Shown one piece after another: positions 1-5,121 of a stretch of DNA of 5,232 nucleotides (within the stretch, counting starts at the first letter, position 1; the number at the start of each line of letters is the position of its first letter). Under the pieces are notes generated by a model. It made no database searches. It saw only the letters and a list, made by a program, of their open reading frames with translations, and was not told where the DNA came from. The position numbers and the translations under genes were made by a program. This DNA is from Solirubrobacteraceae bacterium (lineage in GTDB: Bacteria; Actinomycetota; Thermoleophilia; Solirubrobacterales; Solirubrobacteraceae): assembly GCA_030447005.1 (NCBI GenBank), contig JAUJME010000127.1, positions 1-5,232 of the forward strand, in the 5' to 3' direction.

Positions 1-647
1 AGCTCTTCCAGGGGATGCTCAAGCTCTACTCGGGCGACATGGAGCGCTACGGGCTCCCCAGGCCCGACCACCGCTTCGGCGACGCGCACCCGACGATCTC
101 CAACGACATCCTCTCGCGCGTCGCCCACGGCGAGGTGGTCCCCAAGCCGAACATCGCCCGGCTCGAGGGCGACCGGGTCCACTTCGCCGACGGCACGAGC
201 GTGCAGGCCGACATCGTCGTCTACTGCACGGGCTACAAGGTCACCTTCCCGTTCTTCGACGAGGGCCTGATCTCCGCGCCCGAGAACGACCTGCCGCTGT
301 TCCGCCGGGTGTTCCACCCCGAGGTCCGCAGCGTCTTCTTCATCGGCCTGCTGCAGCCGCTCGGCGCGATCATGCCGCTCGCCGAGCTGCAGTCGGCCTG
401 GGTCTGCGACCACCTGGCCGGGCGCTATGCGCTCCCCGCGCCGGCCGTCATGCGCGCCGACATGGAGACGGAGCGCAAGCGCATGTTCAAGCGCTACGTC
501 GCCTCGGCGCGCCACACGATGCAGGTCGACTTCGACGACTACCTGGTTGCCGTCGAGAAGGAGCGGCGGGCCGGCGCCGAGCGGGCGCGGCGCCAGGGCT
601 ACGCGCTCCCCGTCCCGGCGCGCGCGCACGCCGCGGTCGCGGCTTGA
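1..647 (+). CDS. Flavin-containing monooxygenase, C-terminal part (5' end outside window)
   Basis: This is the C-terminal 214 or so residues of an FAD- and NADPH-dependent monooxygenase of the FMO-like family (flavin-containing/dimethylaniline or Baeyer-Villiger-type). Such enzymes insert one oxygen atom into a soft nucleophile or a ketone. The reading frame is open from base 3 and ends with TGA at 645-647, so the gene starts upstream and the N-terminal FAD-binding GxGxxG motif is not visible. The best family marker is YCTGY followed by FPFF (about bases 222-257), matching the conserved ATGY...FPF segment of FMOs. The preceding MERYGLPRPDHRFGDAHPT block (bases 39-95) and the PKPNI and FADGT segments also fit this family. 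The tail (residues after about base 450) is charged and helical, then Ala/Arg-rich. The substrate cannot be deduced. The next gene, a TetR regulator, starts within the stop codon, which suggests co-transcription. Family assignment is firm; the exact reaction is not. Confidence 0.88.
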   Translation, partial: LFQGMLKLYSGDMERYGLPRPDHRFGDAHPTISNDILSRVAHGEVVPKPNIARLEGDRVHFADGTSVQADIVVYCTGYKVTFPFFDEGLISAPENDLPLFRRVFHPEVRSVFFIGLLQPLGAIMPLAELQSAWVCDHLAGRYALPAPAVMRADMETERKRMFKRYVASARHTMQVDFDDYLVAVEKERRAGAERARRQGYALPVPARAHAAVAA

Positions 648-1294
648 TCCCCGGGGCGGCGGCCGGCGTCGCGGGCCCGGTCGCGGGTCGCCGCGAGGCC
701 ACCAAGGCGGCCAACCGCGCGGCGATCCTGTGCGCCGCTCGGGAGATCTTCGGCGAGCTGGGCTACGGCGCGGCGGGGGTCCGCGACATCGTCCGGCGCG
801 CCGGCCTCGCCTCGGGCACGTTCTACAACTACTTCGCCGACAAGGAGGCGGTCTTCCGCGCGATCGTCGACGAGGTCGGCGCGGAGGCCGGCAGCCGCGT
901 GGCCGCCGCGCGCGCCCGCGCCGCAACGCCGCAGGCGTTCGTCGAGGACGCCTACCGCGCCTACTTCGAGTACATGGTCGCCGACCGCGTCCGCTTCGCC
1001 TTCATGCGCCGCAACACCGGCGAGATCCGCCTGATGTTCGACGACGTGACGGTCCCCGCCGTCACCGAGGCGCTCGAGGCCGACCTGGCGGCCGCCATGG
1101 AGCGCGGCGACCTGCCGGCCGCCGACGTCGAGTACACGGCGCGCACGATGGTCGCGGTCGGGCTCGAGCTCGGCTCGCGGCTGATCGAGCGCGAGCCGCC
1201 CGACGTCGAGGGGGCGACCCGCTTCGCCACCGACCTCTTCCTCGGCGGGCTGCCGCGCGCGGCGGCGGCTCAGGTCCGCACGAGCCAGCGGTAG
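644..1294 (+). CDS. TetR/AcrR-family transcriptional regulator
   Basis: A 216-residue one-component regulator, a normal length for the family. The N-terminal TetR helix-turn-helix spans about residues 22-70: helix 1 around AAILCAAREIFGELGY, then VRDIVRRAGLASGTFYNYF with the characteristic G-T-F-Y-x-Y-F recognition region, then DKEAVF. The remaining residues form the variable helical ligand-binding and dimerisation domain, so the ligand cannot be inferred. The start is TTG at 644, overlapping the TGA of the upstream monooxygenase (TTGA). I see no in-frame ATG or GTG before the DNA-binding domain and no clear Shine-Dalgarno sequence, so expression probably depends on translational coupling. The first 15 or so residues are Gly/Ala-rich and may be a disordered extension. 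The position suggests it controls the monooxygenase operon, but no operator is visible because that promoter is outside the window. The 3' end overlaps the convergent oxidoreductase gene by 25 bp. Confidence 0.9.
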   Translation: MIPGAAAGVAGPVAGRREATKAANRAAILCAAREIFGELGYGAAGVRDIVRRAGLASGTFYNYFADKEAVFRAIVDEVGAEAGSRVAAARARAATPQAFVEDAYRAYFEYMVADRVRFAFMRRNTGEIRLMFDDVTVPAVTEALEADLAAAMERGDLPAADVEYTARTMVAVGLELGSRLIEREPPDVEGATRFATDLFLGGLPRAAAAQVRTSQR

Positions 1295-2670
1295 CGGCCC
1301 GCGCGGGCGTAGGCCGCTTCGGCGGCGACCTGGGCGATGGAGGTCGAGAACGTCGGATACGCGTGGACCACCGACGCTAGCCCGGAGAGCTTCATGCCCT
1401 GCTCGATGGCCAGCGAGAGCTCGCCGATCAGCTCGCCGGCGGCGGGGGCGAGGACGTGGGCGCCCACGAGCCGGCCCTTGTGCGTGACGGCCACGACGGC
1501 GCCGTCGGTGGCGGCCTCGGCGCGGGCGCGGTCGGAGCGGTCGAGCGCGATGGAGTGGACCTCGACGTCCTCGGCGCCGTGGCGCTCTCGCGCCTCGGCG
1601 GAGGTCACGCCGGCGTGGGCGAGCTCGGGGTCGGTGAAGGTGACCCAGGGGATGAGCGCGCCGGCGCGGCCGCGGCCCGGGAAGAACATGTCGCGGACGG
1701 CGCGGGCGGCGTCGGTGGCCGCGGCGTGGGTGAACTGGTGGCCGCCCGTGAGGTCGCCCACCGCGTAGACGGCGCTCGCCTGCGTGCGCGAGCGGTCGTC
1801 GACCGCCACCGTGCCGTCCGGCCCGGGCGCCACGCCGATCGTCTCGAGCCCGAGTCCAGCGGCGTTCGGCCGGCGCCCCGCGCCGACGAAGATCTCCTCG
1901 GCCGCCCAGCGCCGCTCGCCCGCGTGGGCGACCTTGGCGCCGTCCTCGACCGTCACGCGGTCGAGGTCGACGCCGAGCTCGATCCGCACGCCCTCCTCGC
2001 GCAGGCGCTCCACGAGGCGGTCGGCGAGCTCGGGCTCGTCGCGGTGCAGCAGCCGCGGCCCACGCTCGAGGATCGTCACATCGGAGCTCAGGCGCCGCAG
2101 CGCCTGGGCGATCTCCACGGCGATCGGGCCGCCGCCGACGAACAGCAGCGAGGCGGGCGCGCGCTCGAGGTCCCAGATCGACTCGCTCGTGAGGAAGCCC
2201 GCCTCGCGGAGCCCGTCGATCGGCGGCACCGCGGGCTCCGAGCCCGTGCAGAGCAGGACGTGACGGGTCTCGAGCAGCTCGTCGCCCACCCGGACGGCGT
2301 GCGGGCCCTCGAGGCGCGCGGGCTCGCCGAGGCGGACGTCGACGCCGAGCGCGCGGAAGCGCTCCGGGTCGTCGTCGGTCGCCGCGATGCCGTCCTGGAC
2401 GGCGCGCACGCGCGCGAAGACGGCCGCGGTGTCGATCTCCGGCTCGACCGCGGGCAGGCCGAGCCGGTCGGCCGTGCGCATGGCGTGGGCGGCGTGGGCG
2501 GCCGCCAGGAGCGCCTTGGAGGGCACGCAGCCCGTCCACAGGCAGTCGCCGCCCACGCGGCTGCGCTCGACCGCACAGACCTTCACGCCGAGCGAAGCCG
2601 CGAACTCGGCCGCCACCACGCCGGCCGACCCCATCCCGACGATGACGAGGTCGTAGCGCGCGGCGGCCAT
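1270..2670 (-). CDS. Pyridine nucleotide-disulfide oxidoreductase (dihydrolipoamide dehydrogenase / mercuric reductase-like)
   Basis: A 466-residue class I flavoprotein disulfide reductase, the usual length for dihydrolipoamide dehydrogenase. Visible parts in order: FAD-binding GMGSAG (residues 12-17); redox-active disulfide GGDCLWTGCVPSK with C43 and C48; CTGSEP (141-146); NAD(P)-binding GGGPIAVE (179-186) with Glu202 ending the next strand, which favours NADH; FVGAGRRPN (261-269); second FAD site AVGDLTGG (303-310); and a C-terminal dimerisation domain with FTDPELAHAG (345-354). In true dihydrolipoamide dehydrogenases the C-terminal signature HPTLSE supplies a His-Glu catalytic dyad. Here the aligned residues are Y438 (in HAYPTFST) and T443, so the dyad is missing. 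Mercuric reductase is also unlikely: there is no N-terminal metal-binding domain, no C-terminal cysteine pair and no mer genes. The electron acceptor is therefore unknown. The ATG at 2670 lies four bases after the PRC-barrel gene stop, indicating one transcript. Superfamily certain, specific reaction not. Confidence 0.92.
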   Translation of the reverse strand: MAAARYDLVIVGMGSAGVVAAEFAASLGVKVCAVERSRVGGDCLWTGCVPSKALLAAAHAAHAMRTADRLGLPAVEPEIDTAAVFARVRAVQDGIAATDDDPERFRALGVDVRLGEPARLEGPHAVRVGDELLETRHVLLCTGSEPAVPPIDGLREAGFLTSESIWDLERAPASLLFVGGGPIAVEIAQALRRLSSDVTILERGPRLLHRDEPELADRLVERLREEGVRIELGVDLDRVTVEDGAKVAHAGERRWAAEEIFVGAGRRPNAAGLGLETIGVAPGPDGTVAVDDRSRTQASAVYAVGDLTGGHQFTHAAATDAARAVRDMFFPGRGRAGALIPWVTFTDPELAHAGVTSAEARERHGAEDVEVHSIALDRSDRARAEAATDGAVVAVTHKGRLVGAHVLAPAAGELIGELSLAIEQGMKLSGLASVVHAYPTFSTSIAQVAAEAAYARAGRYRWLVRT

Positions 2671-2674
2671 GCGC

Positions 2675-3094
2675 CTACGGGTGGGCCTGCGTGCTGTCGT
2701 CGGCCGCCTGGGGGCCGCGCGGGTCGCGCGAGGTCTCCGGCTGGTCGCGTGACTCGCGCGCCGCGGAGAAGCCGCTGTCGTCGCGGATGTCTGCGTCGGA
2801 GATCCCGTAGTGGGCGAAGACGGCCTGCTCGAGCCCGGGATCGAGAGCGTCGGCGTCGGTCTCCGGCGCGCCCTCGATCGCCTCGCGGTCGTAGCGGACC
2901 GTGATCTGGCCGCCGGTGATGTCGGCCTCGTCGAGCGGGACGATCACGCGCCTGCCCTCGAGCGAGACGGCGGCGAAGGCGGGCTGGTCGTCGCCCGGCA
3001 CGAGGAAGACCTCCTCGACCTTCCCCACCTCCTGCTCGGAGACGTCGAGCAGCGTCTGGCCCCTCAGCTCGGCGACCTGGTCCTCGTCCAGCAT
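2675..3094 (-). CDS. PRC-barrel domain protein
   Basis: A 139-residue acidic, soluble protein. Residues about 6-75 form a PRC-barrel: VAELRGQTLLDVSEQEVGKV, then a strand pair with FAAVSLEGRRVIVPLDEADI, then a short ITVRYDREAIEGAPE segment. These small beta-barrels occur in photosynthetic reaction centre subunit H, in RNA-processing proteins such as RimM, and in many stand-alone actinobacterial proteins of unknown or stress-related role; they usually mediate protein contacts. Residues 86-100 (GLEQAVFAHYGISD) form a likely helix that often follows the barrel in such proteins. The last 35 residues are polar (Asp, Ser, Gln, Arg) and probably disordered. The frame stays open upstream to 3448, but the ATG at 3094 is preferred because AGGAGG lies five bases before it and the domain begins right after it. 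There is no signal peptide or membrane segment. It is the first gene of a probable operon with the flavoprotein. Confidence 0.87.
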   Translation of the reverse strand: MLDEDQVAELRGQTLLDVSEQEVGKVEEVFLVPGDDQPAFAAVSLEGRRVIVPLDEADITGGQITVRYDREAIEGAPETDADALDPGLEQAVFAHYGISDADIRDDSGFSAARESRDQPETSRDPRGPQAADDSTQAHP

Positions 3095-3099
3095 GGCAT

Positions 3100-3105
3100 C
3101 CTCCT
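3100..3105 (-). promoter_or_regulatory. Ribosome binding site of the PRC-barrel gene
   Basis: On the minus strand the sequence AGGAGG, within GAGGAGGA, sits five bases before the ATG at 3094. It is the strongest Shine-Dalgarno match in the window and decides the start of this gene against longer in-frame extensions reaching 3448. Confidence 0.8.
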
Positions 3106-3214
3106 CGTTCGCGGTATCGGCTCCGGCGAGGCCTACCGCCCCTCCGCCGGGCGGAAACCTCTCCGGCGCTGCCGCGGCGCCCGGAGGCGCGCGAATGCCG
3201 TCCGGCGGGTGGCT

Positions 3215-3220
3215 TACCGT
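3215..3220 (+). promoter_or_regulatory. Possible -10 box (TACCGT) for a leaderless transcript
   Basis: TACCGT matches the actinobacterial -10 pattern TAnnnT and ends six bases before the ATG at 3227. This is the spacing expected if transcription begins at the A of the start codon. No good Shine-Dalgarno sequence precedes that ATG, which fits a leaderless mRNA. I see no convincing -35 hexamer at the expected distance, around 3192-3197. The call rests on position and a short motif only. Confidence 0.35.
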
Positions 3221-3226
3221 GGCGCC

Positions 3227-3682
3227 ATGCCACTGTGCTTCATCGAGCCGCAGGACGCGATCCGGGTGATGGTCGAGTCGATCGGGCGCGAGGCGCGGCG
3301 CCAGCTGCTGGGCGAGCTGGTGCGCGCGTGGGTCGACGAGATCCCCGAGAGCGAGCTGGCCTCCCACTACGCCAAGGCGGTGGACGACCTCGACGAGCAC
3401 GACCTGTCGATGCTCGCCGCCTGGCACGCCTCGCTGGAGGTCGGTCACCCCATCGCCAACAAGGAGTTCCTCGTCAACGCGTTCCCGGCGCTCGGCGAGA
3501 ACCGCCGCGAGGCGCTCAAGATCGCGGCCGGCTTCCGCGGTGAGGAGGCGTTCAACGCCGGCGTGGCCGAGGAGCAGACGCTCGACACCGTGCTGCCGTG
3601 GCTCTCCACCGCCCGCTGCGAGGAGCTCGCGGTCGAGTGCCTCGAGCTCTACTGCTGGGACCGGCTCGGCTCGGACAACTGA
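3227..3682 (+). CDS. Uncharacterised acidic helical protein
   Basis: A 151-residue protein that I do not recognise. Coding potential is strong: nearly every third codon position is G or C, and the composition is balanced rather than Arg/Ala-dominated as in spurious frames of this DNA. It is rich in Glu, Ala and Leu and looks mostly alpha-helical and soluble, with no signal peptide or membrane segment. Cysteines lie at 4, 131, 138 and 143, the last three clustered in a C-terminal segment (TARCEELAVECLELYCWDRL) that could form a helix. Histidines at 47, 58, 67 and 74 fall in the central part; no metal-binding spacing is obvious. The start at 3227 is chosen because the upstream extension to 2810 runs antisense through the PRC-barrel gene, and because a -10-like TACCGT sits six bases before this ATG. 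It is divergent from the PRC-barrel operon and followed by a hairpin-containing gap, so it is probably monocistronic. Confidence 0.78.
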   Translation: MPLCFIEPQDAIRVMVESIGREARRQLLGELVRAWVDEIPESELASHYAKAVDDLDEHDLSMLAAWHASLEVGHPIANKEFLVNAFPALGENRREALKIAAGFRGEEAFNAGVAEEQTLDTVLPWLSTARCEELAVECLELYCWDRLGSDN

Positions 3683-3690
3683 ACCGCTGC

Positions 3691-3729
3691 GGTGGAGCCT
3701 GCGAAGGGGATGGAGCAGGCCACTCCACC
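3691..3729 (+). terminator. Imperfect hairpin after the 151-residue protein gene; possible terminator
   Basis: The arms GGTGGAG (3691-3697) and CTCCACC (3723-3729) are exact inverted repeats. Inside them CCTGC (3698-3702) pairs with GCAGG (3715-3719). This gives a 12-bp stem with a three-base bulge at 3720-3722 and a 12-base loop. It begins nine bases after the stop codon at 3682. There is no T-run after it, so a classical intrinsic terminator is not shown; high-GC actinobacteria often use stems without a T-tract. It could also be a leader structure of the downstream sigma factor gene. The rest of the 110-bp gap shows a C/T-rich stretch before the sigma factor start and nothing else I can name. 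Confidence 0.35.
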
Positions 3730-3792
3730 TCCCGACCGCTCCGCACGGCTGTCCTCCTTCAAGCCCCCTCTCCCTCTCATCGCCGCCCGCCC

Positions 3793-4350
3793 GTGAGCAC
3801 GGAGGTCTTCGACGCGGCCGAGGCGGCGCTCATCGCCCGGCTCGCCGCCGGCGAGCGCGAGGCGCCCATGGCCGAGCTCTACGAGCGCTACGGCCGGCGC
3901 GTGTACGCCCTCGGGCTGCGGCTGCTCGGAGACCAGACGCAGGCCGAGGAGCTCGTGCAGGAGACCTTCGTGCGCCTGTGGCAGAGCGCCGAGCGCTACG
4001 ACGCGCGGCAGGCCACGGTCCGCGCCTGGGTCTGGATGCTCGCCCGCCGGGCGGCGGTCGACATGCAGCGCCGCGCGGCGGCCCGCCCCCGCGCGGCGGG
4101 GGCCGGGACCCGGCCCGAGCCCGTGACGGGGGACGAGGTCGACCGCCTCGTCCTCGGGCTCGACGTCCGCGACGCGCTCGAGCGCCTCAGCAGCGACCAT
4201 CGCGAGGTGCTCGCGCTCGGCTACGACGAGGATCTGACCCAGAGCGAGATCGCGGCGCGGCTCGAGATCCCGCTCGGGACGGTCAAGACCCGCACCTACC
4301 ACGCGCTGCGCGCGCTGCGCGAGCGGCTCGGCGAAGGGAGGGTCGCGTGA
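3793..4350 (+). CDS. RNA polymerase ECF-type (sigma-70 family) sigma factor
   Basis: A 185-residue group 4 (extracytoplasmic function) sigma factor, of normal length with only regions 2 and 4. Region 2 covers about residues 27-95: the core-binding helix is GDQTQAEELVQETFVRLWQ (46-64) and the -10 recognition part is RAWVWMLARRAAVDMQRR (77-94). An Ala/Arg/Pro/Gly-rich linker (95-113) leads to region 4 (about 123-180), with a clear helix-turn-helix TQSEIAARLEIPLGTVKTRT (149-168) that reads the -35 element. The start is GTG at 3793; the longer in-frame extension to ATG 3598 overlaps the previous gene and has no family similarity. No Shine-Dalgarno sequence precedes the GTG, only a pyrimidine-rich stretch. 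The gene overlaps the next, an RskA-type anti-sigma factor, by four bases, so the two are translated together. The pairing resembles the SigK/RskA arrangement, but I cannot assign the ECF subgroup. Confidence 0.93.
   Translation: MSTEVFDAAEAALIARLAAGEREAPMAELYERYGRRVYALGLRLLGDQTQAEELVQETFVRLWQSAERYDARQATVRAWVWMLARRAAVDMQRRAAARPRAAGAGTRPEPVTGDEVDRLVLGLDVRDALERLSSDHREVLALGYDEDLTQSEIAARLEIPLGTVKTRTYHALRALRERLGEGRVA
4335..4342 (+). promoter_or_regulatory. Ribosome binding site of the anti-sigma factor gene
   Basis: AGGGAGGG inside the end of the sigma factor gene lies four bases before the GTG at 4347. It supports this GTG as the true start and gives the anti-sigma factor its own ribosome entry as well as coupling through the GTGA overlap. 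Confidence 0.65.
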
Positions 4351-5114
4351 GCACCGCCGATCCGCTCCACCTCCACCTCGACGTCGCCGGCTACGTGCTC
4401 GGCACGCTCGACCCGGAGGACCGCGAGCGCTTCGAGGCGCACCTGGCCGGGTGCGACGCCTGCCGTGCCGAGCTCGCCGAGCTCGAGCCCGTCGCGGCGC
4501 TGGGCGTCGATGCGGCGCCGCTGCCGGCGCTCCCGGCCGGGCTGGGGGTGCGGACGCTGCTGGCGCTCGAGCGGGCGGCGTCGGAAGCGGCGCCCGCGGC
4601 GGTCGCCCCGGCCCCGGCGCGCCCGGCGCGCCTCGCCCGTCCGGCGCGGCCGGCGCGTCGCGCCTGGCTGCCACGCCTCGGCCTGGCCGCCGCCGCGCTC
4701 GCGGCCGTCGCGCTCGCCGTCGTCCTGGTGCGCGGCGCCGGGGACGAGGCGCCCGGCCGGCTCGAGGCGGTGGCGACGCTCGAAGCGACGCGGGGCGGCG
4801 GCGCCGCCTCCGCGGAGGTCTACTTCACGGGCATCGGCCGCGTGATCGAGTTCGACACGGACGACCTGCCGATCCTCCCCAAGGCCGAGTACTACGAGCT
4901 GTGGTTCGTCGGCCCGCGCGACCGGCCCGGCGCGCCCGACCGCATCTCGGCCGGCACCTTCCATCCCGACGAGGACGGGCGCTCGCGGGTCTCCTTCACC
5001 GCCGCGGTGGACCCGGCCAAGTACCCGGGCATCGCGGTCACCGCCGAGCCCGGTGACGGCGACCCGGCGCCCGAGGGCCCCGACCTCATGCGCGGCCGCG
5101 CACGGCCCCGCTGA
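4347..5114 (+). CDS. RskA-type zinc-binding membrane anti-sigma factor
   Basis: A 255-residue cognate anti-sigma factor. The cytoplasmic N-terminus (about 1-50) is a zinc-binding anti-sigma domain: DVAGYVLGTLDPEDRERFEA followed by HLAGCDAC, giving the H32-x3-C36-x2-C39 motif, with H8 or H10 as likely fourth ligand. Such domains hold the sigma factor inactive. A Pro/Ala/Arg-rich linker (about 83-107, with repeated PAR units) leads to one membrane helix at about 108-128 (LPRLGLAAAALAAVALAVVLV), with Arg-rich residues on its cytoplasmic side. The outer domain (about 138-255) matches the C-terminal domain of anti-sigma-K factor RskA, including EYYELWFVGP (181-190), SAGTF (201-205) and GRSRVSF (211-217). 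Known relatives are released by regulated proteolysis in the membrane; the protease is not encoded here. It starts with GTG inside the sigma factor stop codon (GTGA overlap). The stop lies seven bases from a convergent gene. Confidence 0.9.
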   Translation: MSTADPLHLHLDVAGYVLGTLDPEDRERFEAHLAGCDACRAELAELEPVAALGVDAAPLPALPAGLGVRTLLALERAASEAAPAAVAPAPARPARLARPARPARRAWLPRLGLAAAALAAVALAVVLVRGAGDEAPGRLEAVATLEATRGGGAASAEVYFTGIGRVIEFDTDDLPILPKAEYYELWFVGPRDRPGAPDRISAGTFHPDEDGRSRVSFTAAVDPAKYPGIAVTAEPGDGDPAPEGPDLMRGRARPR

Positions 5115-5121
5115 GCGCCGC

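Noticed and set aside
427..1380. Open frame of 317 codons over the end of the monooxygenase and the TetR gene
   Set aside because: Arg/Pro/Gly-rich product in a different frame from two clear genes; no recognisable domain.
599..2539. Very long open frame on the minus strand (646 codons)
   Set aside because: It runs through the TetR gene and in an alternative frame of the oxidoreductase; the product is dominated by Arg, Ala, Gly and Pro and has no domain. Stop codons are rare in every frame of such G+C-rich DNA.
1270..2670. Naming the oxidoreductase merA or lpd
   Set aside because: There is no metal-binding N-terminal domain or C-terminal cysteine pair for merA, no His-Glu dyad for lpd, and no mer or 2-oxoacid dehydrogenase genes nearby.
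1456..2904. Long open frame on the plus strand (482 codons), antisense to the oxidoreductase and PRC-barrel genes
   Set aside because: The opposite-strand frames contain complete FAD, disulfide, NAD and PRC-barrel motifs. This frame is a mirror of their codon bias and contains no motif of its own.
3095..3448. N-terminal extension of the PRC-barrel protein up to 3448
   Set aside because: It would overlap the divergent gene at 3227 antisense, adds no domain, and would ignore the near-consensus ribosome binding site before the ATG at 3094.
3728..3760. Possible ECF autoregulatory promoter in the C/T-rich gap before the sigma gene
   Set aside because: Some hexamers can be fitted at about 17-bp spacing, but none stands out from the background composition enough to annotate.
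3598..3792. Upstream in-frame ATG for the sigma factor at 3598
   Set aside because: It lies inside the preceding gene and adds 65 residues of low-complexity sequence unlike any sigma factor N-terminus.
4593..4667. Short GC-rich repeats as a CRISPR-like or regulatory repeat array
   Set aside because: They lie inside the anti-sigma factor frame, encode the Pro-Ala-Arg linker, and have no regular unit length or spacers.
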